DNA of 64,000 bases from NCBI RefSeq assembly GCF_001941845.1, contig NZ_CP018870.1, forward strand, positions 5,742,001 through 5,806,000, written 5' to 3'. Made by a program: the position numbers and the translations under genes. Below, piece after piece: positions 60,281 through 64,000 of the stretch. Below the pieces are notes generated by a model, which was not told where the DNA came from, searched no databases, and saw nothing but the letters and a program-made list of their open reading frames with translations. The DNA is from Streptomyces sp. TN58. Its GTDB lineage: Bacteria > Actinomycetota > Actinomycetes > Streptomycetales > Streptomycetaceae. Numbering within the stretch: position 1 is the first letter of the stretch; every line of letters begins with the position of its first letter.

Positions 60281-62029
60281 CTAGGGGCCCAGGATCACCG
60301 CCGACTCGCCCGGCAGGTGGATCCGCCCGTCCGGGCCGGGGTGTTCGACGGGGTCCCAGGACGCCAGCACCCGTACCCCGTTGCGGCCCAGGGCGATCGT
60401 GACCGGATCGGACGCGAGGTTCACCGCCACCCGTACGTCGCCCCGCCGGAAGGTGAGCCAGCGGCGCTCCTCGTCGTACGCGACCCGGACCGCCGCGAGG
60501 TCCGGGTCGCGCAGGTCGGGGTGGGTGCGGCGGAGCGCGACCAGGGTGCGGTACCAGTCCAGCAGGCGGGCGTGGAGGGGCTGTTCGGGCTCCGACCAGT
60601 CCAGGCGGGAGCGGTCCCGGGTGGCCGGGTCCTGCGGGTCGGGGATCTCCTCGGCCTTCCAGCCGTGCGCCGCGAACTCCCGGCGCCGGCCGGACCGTAC
60701 CGCCTCGGCGAGATCCGGATCGGGGTGGTCGGTGAAGTACTGCCACGGCGTGCGCGCGCCCCACTCCTCGCCCATGAACAGCATCGGCACGAAGGGCCCG
60801 GTCAGCGCCACCGCCGCCGCGCAGGCCAGCAGCCCGGGCGAGAGGGAGGCCGAGAGCCGGTCGCCGAGCGCCCGGTTGCCGATCTGGTCGTGGGTCTGGG
60901 TGTAGCCGACGAACCGGTGCGCGGGGGTGCGGCGGTGGTCCACCGGCCGGCCGTGCGTGCGGCCCCGGAAGGACGACCAGGTGCCGTCGTGGAAGAAGAC
61001 CCGGGTCAGGGTCTTGGCCAGGGCGGCCAGCGGAGCCCCGGCGAAGTCGGCGTAGTAGGCCTGCGATTCGCCGGTCAGCGCACAGTGCAGGGCATGGTGG
61101 AAGTCGTCGTTCCACTGGGCGTGCAGGCCCAGGCCCCCGGCGGCGCGCGGGGTGGTGGTGCGCGGGTCGCAGCGGTCGGACTCGGCGATCAGGAACAGCG
61201 GCCGGCCGGTCTCCGCGGCGAGCCCGTCGACGGCCGCGGACAGCTCCTCCAGGAAGGTCAGCGCCCGCTCGTCCGCCAGGGCGTGTACGGCGTCGAGCCG
61301 CAGCCCGTCGATCGCGTAGTCGCGCAGCCACGCCAGGGCGCTGCCGACGAGGTAGGCGCGCACCTCGTCGGAGCCGGGCGCGTCCAGGTTCACCGCCGAG
61401 CCCCACGGGGTGTGGTGGGTGTCGGTAAAGTACGGGCCGAAGTCCGGGAGGTGGTTGCCGGAGGGGCCGAGGTGGTTGTGCACGACGTCGAGGACCACAC
61501 CCAGCCCGGCCGCGTGCGCGGCCGCCGTGAACCGGGCCAGGCCGGCCGGGCCGCCGTACGGCTCGTGTACCGCCCACGGCGCGACCCCGTCGTAGCCCCA
61601 GCCGTGCCGGCCGGCGAAGGAGCACACCGGCATCAGCTCCACGTGCGTGACGCCGAGGGCGGTGAGGTGGCCGAGCCGGGCCGCGGCCGCGTCGAAGGTG
61701 CCCTCGGGGGTGAAGGTGCCGACGTGGAGCTCGTAGAGGACCGCGTCCTGGAGCGGGACGCCCGGCGGCGGGACGCGCCGGGGGGCCAGGGCATCGAAGT
61801 CGACGACGGCCGACAGCCCGTCGGGCCCGTCCGGCAGCCGCCGGCCGCGCGGGTCGGGCAGCGGTCCGGTGTCCCCGTCCAGCAGGAAGCCGTAGCGGCT
61901 GCCGTCCCCGGCGGGCGCCTGCGCGGTCCACCAGCCGTCCCGTTCCGGATCGCGCGCCATCTCGTACGTCGCGTCGTCGAGCCGCAGCGCGACCCGGCCC
62001 GTCAGCGGTGCCCACACCTCGAACTGCAC
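60281..62029 (-). CDS. treZ: Malto-oligosyltrehalose trehalohydrolase
   Basis: A 582-residue GH13 enzyme that releases trehalose from maltooligosyl trehalose. An N-terminal CBM48-like domain (FEVWAPLTGRVALRLDD) precedes the barrel. Catalytic candidates are Asp in IDGLRLDAVHAL, Glu in LFLIAESDRCD and Asp in TQTHDQIGN; GWGYDGVAPWAVHEPYGGP is the TreZ-typical loop. GTG 62029 is the start. TreY, the partner synthase, is not in the window. Trehalose is a spore and stress protectant in streptomycetes. Confidence 0.95.
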   Translation of the reverse strand: MQFEVWAPLTGRVALRLDDATYEMARDPERDGWWTAQAPAGDGSRYGFLLDGDTGPLPDPRGRRLPDGPDGLSAVVDFDALAPRRVPPPGVPLQDAVLYELHVGTFTPEGTFDAAAARLGHLTALGVTHVELMPVCSFAGRHGWGYDGVAPWAVHEPYGGPAGLARFTAAAHAAGLGVVLDVVHNHLGPSGNHLPDFGPYFTDTHHTPWGSAVNLDAPGSDEVRAYLVGSALAWLRDYAIDGLRLDAVHALADERALTFLEELSAAVDGLAAETGRPLFLIAESDRCDPRTTTPRAAGGLGLHAQWNDDFHHALHCALTGESQAYYADFAGAPLAALAKTLTRVFFHDGTWSSFRGRTHGRPVDHRRTPAHRFVGYTQTHDQIGNRALGDRLSASLSPGLLACAAAVALTGPFVPMLFMGEEWGARTPWQYFTDHPDPDLAEAVRSGRRREFAAHGWKAEEIPDPQDPATRDRSRLDWSEPEQPLHARLLDWYRTLVALRRTHPDLRDPDLAAVRVAYDEERRWLTFRRGDVRVAVNLASDPVTIALGRNGVRVLASWDPVEHPGPDGRIHLPGESAVILGP

Positions 62030-62127
62030 GGTGGCCCCCTCGTCTGTCGGCGGTGTCCGGTGCGGCTGTGACCGCGGATCCTGGCAGGCTTATCGTGCCC
62101 ATCATTCCGGGCTCGGCGGGGGAGTTC

Positions 62128-62157
62128 TGGACACTCCGCCCCCGACGGGCCGACAAT
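62128..62157 (+). promoter_or_regulatory. Vegetative-type promoter for a leaderless FHA gene
   Basis: TGGACA (62128-62133) and GACAAT (62152-62157) are separated by 18 bases, matching TTGACA and TATAAT at 5/6 and 4/6 positions. GTG 62164 begins 7 bases after the -10, so the transcript probably starts at the start codon. Confidence 0.6.
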
Positions 62158-62163
62158 CACCCT

Positions 62164-62727
62164 GTGACGTCGAGTTTCGAACTTCCTGCCTTCCCCGCGC
62201 CGCGGCTGTCGGACGCCGAGCGAGATCGTGCGCTGGGCCAGCTCAGGGAGGGCGCGGCCCTCGGCAAGCTGTCCCACGACACCTTCCTGCGCCGCATGGA
62301 ACTCGCCCTGGTGGCCCGCCGTTCCGAGGACCTCGCGGTCCTGACCGCCGACCTCCAGACCAGGGAGGCCGCCGAAAGCCCGTGGACCCGTCGGCTGTTC
62401 GGCTGGGTCGGCCGGGTATCGGCGGTGTCCGCGGGTGTCCGGCGCGCCTGGACGGCCGAGCGGTTGCCCAAGCTGCTCCTGCCGCACCCGAGCGCGGCGG
62501 CCCTGCGGATCGGCCGCGACCCCGGCAACGGGCTGCGGCTCAGCCACGAGACCGTCTCCCGGTCGCACGCGGAACTGAGCCTGCGCGACGGGGTGTGGGT
62601 GCTCAAGGACCTCGGCTCGACCAACGGCACCTCCGTCAACGGGCGCCGTGTGACGGGCTCCGCGGTCGTCCGCGACGGCGACCAGGTCAGCTTCGGGAAC
62701 ATGAGCTTCCGGCTCTCGGCGGGCTGA
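62164..62727 (+). CDS. DUF1707-FHA domain protein
   Basis: A 187-residue cytosolic protein. Residues about 13-65 form a DUF1707 domain (LSDAERDRALGQLREGAALGKLSHDTFLRRMELAL), common in actinobacterial envelope or regulatory proteins. Residues about 110-187 form an FHA domain with the phosphothreonine-binding pattern RIGRDPGNGLRL, SRSHAEL and DLGSTNGTSVNG. It should bind Ser/Thr-kinase substrates. GTG 62164 is taken, as a promoter lies immediately upstream and no Shine-Dalgarno is present. It is divergent from treZ, 134 bases apart. Confidence 0.92.
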   Translation: MTSSFELPAFPAPRLSDAERDRALGQLREGAALGKLSHDTFLRRMELALVARRSEDLAVLTADLQTREAAESPWTRRLFGWVGRVSAVSAGVRRAWTAERLPKLLLPHPSAAALRIGRDPGNGLRLSHETVSRSHAELSLRDGVWVLKDLGSTNGTSVNGRRVTGSAVVRDGDQVSFGNMSFRLSAG

Positions 62728-62824
62728 GCACGCGGCCCCCGCGCCCGCCGGTCACGCCCCCGGTCGCGCCCGCCGGTCACGCCCCGCAGGAGAGCCGGCG
62801 GGAGGGACCGCGCAGGATGGGGGC

Positions 62825-63310
62825 ATGGAACACACCCCTGTCATCCGCCGTGCCCGGGTCGGGGACCTGCCCCGGCTGGTCGAACTGGTCCACGAGCACG
62901 TCGCGTACGAGAAGTCGGCCCCCCGCCCCGCTGACCTCGCCGGGCGGCTCGGCCCGCGGCTCTTCGCCGAGGACGCCCGGCTGTGGGTGCTGCTCGCGGA
63001 GAACGCCGACGGGGTCGTCGCCGGGTACGCCGCCTGCTCCGCCGAGTTCGCCTTCTGGGACGCGCGCGACTACCTGCACATGGACTGCCTGTACCTGGCC
63101 GCGGAGGCCCGCGGCCAGGGTCTGGGCGCCGCCCTGGTGGACGGCGTGGCGCGGCTGGCCCGCGAGCTGGGCCTGGAGCAGGTCCAGTGGCAGACCCCCG
63201 ACTGGAACGAGGCGGCGATCCGCTTCTACGACCGCCTCGGCGCCGCCTCGAACCCCAAGCTCCGCTACACCCTGCCCGTGGGGCCGCCTGCCGCCACGAG
63301 CCGCGCGTAG
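62825..63310 (+). CDS. GNAT-family N-acetyltransferase
   Basis: A 161-residue acetyltransferase: VIRRARVGDLPRLVELVHEHVAYE, MDCLYLAAEARGQGLGAALV (acetyl-CoA pyrophosphate loop RGQGLG) and WNEAAIRFYDRLGA. This pattern is of the diamine/amino-acid-acetylating subgroup type. Substrate unknown. The last 46 bases overlap the converging 63265-63993 gene. Confidence 0.9.
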   Translation: MEHTPVIRRARVGDLPRLVELVHEHVAYEKSAPRPADLAGRLGPRLFAEDARLWVLLAENADGVVAGYAACSAEFAFWDARDYLHMDCLYLAAEARGQGLGAALVDGVARLARELGLEQVQWQTPDWNEAAIRFYDRLGAASNPKLRYTLPVGPPAATSRA

Positions 63311-63993
63311 GCGGCCAGGACCGTACGGGACTGGTGTTCCACCTGGGTGGCCACCGGGATCCAGCGGGCTCCGAAAACCGCCGCGAAGTCCTCGCACCAT
63401 CCGCTGACCAGCCGGTCCAGCCCGGGCGCCGCCGGATGCCCCTCGGCGCGCAGGACCCGCAGCAGCATCGCCGCCGCGCGCAGCGACAGCCGCCGCCCGA
63501 AGGCGTCGATGCTGGCGATGTACGCCGCCGTCGCCTCCGCGGGGGCGCCGGGACCGGTCCACTCGGCGGTGATCCGCGGGATCAGCGCGAGCGTCCAGTC
63601 CACGGCGCGCAGCAGCGGAGCCGCGGCCGGGTCTCCGTGCGCGCCCGGACCCGGCCGGTCCGGGTCCCGGTCCAGGTGGAGGGGGGACCGGGCCCGGGCC
63701 TGCTCCCGGGCCGCGCCGACGAGCGCGGCGTCCGCCGTGAGCCGGGCGGCGAGCATCCGCAGGGCGCCGCGCGGGTCGGGGTGCGGCGCCGGATCGTCCA
63801 CCAGGTCGGATGCCCACATGGGGACTTCGACGATCGCGGTGGTGCCCGCGTGGCGGTGGGCGTGGTACCAGGTGCTCAGCCGGGTGTCCTCTGGGTGGAA
63901 CGCCCCGGCGGCCTCGCTCCCCGGCTCCGGGATCACGAAGATGCCGGGCCCCGGCGAGGGCCAGCCGGCGGCGTCCGAGGCCCCGTTCTCCAC
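63265..63993 (-). CDS. Protein of unknown function at the window edge
   Basis: A leftward frame with a stop at 63265. If it starts at GTG 63993 it has 242 residues. It contains ALRMLAARLTADAALVGAAREQ, a long helical segment ending WTLALIPRITAEW, and SWCEDFAAVFGARWIP. It overlaps the end of the GNAT gene tail to tail. I do not recognise a family. The true start may lie beyond the window, so it may be partial. Confidence in coding is moderate, from amino-acid composition and reading-frame length. Confidence 0.6.
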   Translation of the reverse strand: MENGASDAAGWPSPGPGIFVIPEPGSEAAGAFHPEDTRLSTWYHAHRHAGTTAIVEVPMWASDLVDDPAPHPDPRGALRMLAARLTADAALVGAAREQARARSPLHLDRDPDRPGPGAHGDPAAAPLLRAVDWTLALIPRITAEWTGPGAPAEATAAYIASIDAFGRRLSLRAAAMLLRVLRAEGHPAAPGLDRLVSGWCEDFAAVFGARWIPVATQVEHQSRTVLAAYARLVAAGGPTGRV

Positions 63994-64000
63994 CGGAATG

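Overview
This window looks like part of the chromosomal core of a Streptomyces. GC content is very high, third codon positions are mostly G or C, and GTG starts are common. Developmental and actinobacterial markers are present: whiI, a ROK-xylFGH block, a complete conservon (cvnABCD) and the coproporphyrin-type heme genes hemE, hemY and hemQ. The order ROK regulator, xylFGH, dxs, fadBA, rnd, whiI, DUF3000, hemE, hemY, hemQ, TAP peptidase, DUF692, murC, msrB is, from memory, close to the SCO6008-SCO6061 region of S. coelicolor. All assignments come from reading the sequence; no database was searched.

Layout. 1-6.4 kb: end of a sugar ABC permease, a membrane protein, then a ROK repressor with a xylose-type ABC transporter. 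6.6-16.3 kb: dxs, an amino-acid permease, an LCP-family protein, the fadA-fadB beta-oxidation pair and an alpha/beta hydrolase. 16.3-25.4 kb: RNase D, WhiI, a DUF3000 protein, then heme synthesis genes (hemE, hemY, hemQ) interspersed with a flavin disulfide reductase and a DUF4349 lipoprotein. 25.5-30.8 kb: a secreted tripeptidyl-aminopeptidase-like hydrolase, a membrane protein with a Cys/Ser tail translationally coupled to a DUF692 (MNIO) enzyme, and a Pth2-like protein. 30.9-38.4 kb: AIM24 protein, GT2, polysaccharide deacetylase, PhoX-type protein, and a P450-amidohydrolase pair. 38.4-43.8 kb: OsmC, ZapE, a RibD-like reductase, a conserved small protein, murC, msrB and a small secreted protein.

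44.2-53.8 kb is the most distinctive accessory part. A conservon (cvnA-D) converges with a minus-strand cluster containing an OleA-like ketosynthase III, a GT2 glycosyltransferase, an AMP-ligase (OleC-like), a P450 and an OleD-like extended SDR. I infer a beta-lactone or long-chain condensation product that may be hydroxylated and glycosylated. 54-64 kb holds a Tat-exported phospholipase C, an alpha/beta hydrolase, tRNA-His, a GATase/LysR divergent pair, a CsbD-like protein, treZ, a DUF1707-FHA protein, a GNAT and an unknown protein running to the window end.

The two strongest candidates for an under-described system are (1) the DUF692/MNIO enzyme with its membrane-anchored Cys-periodic partner (27287-29889), which has the shape of a RiPP-like cysteine-modifying system whose substrate is the tail of a membrane protein, and (2) the Ole-like cluster with added P450 and glycosyltransferase (47999-53778).
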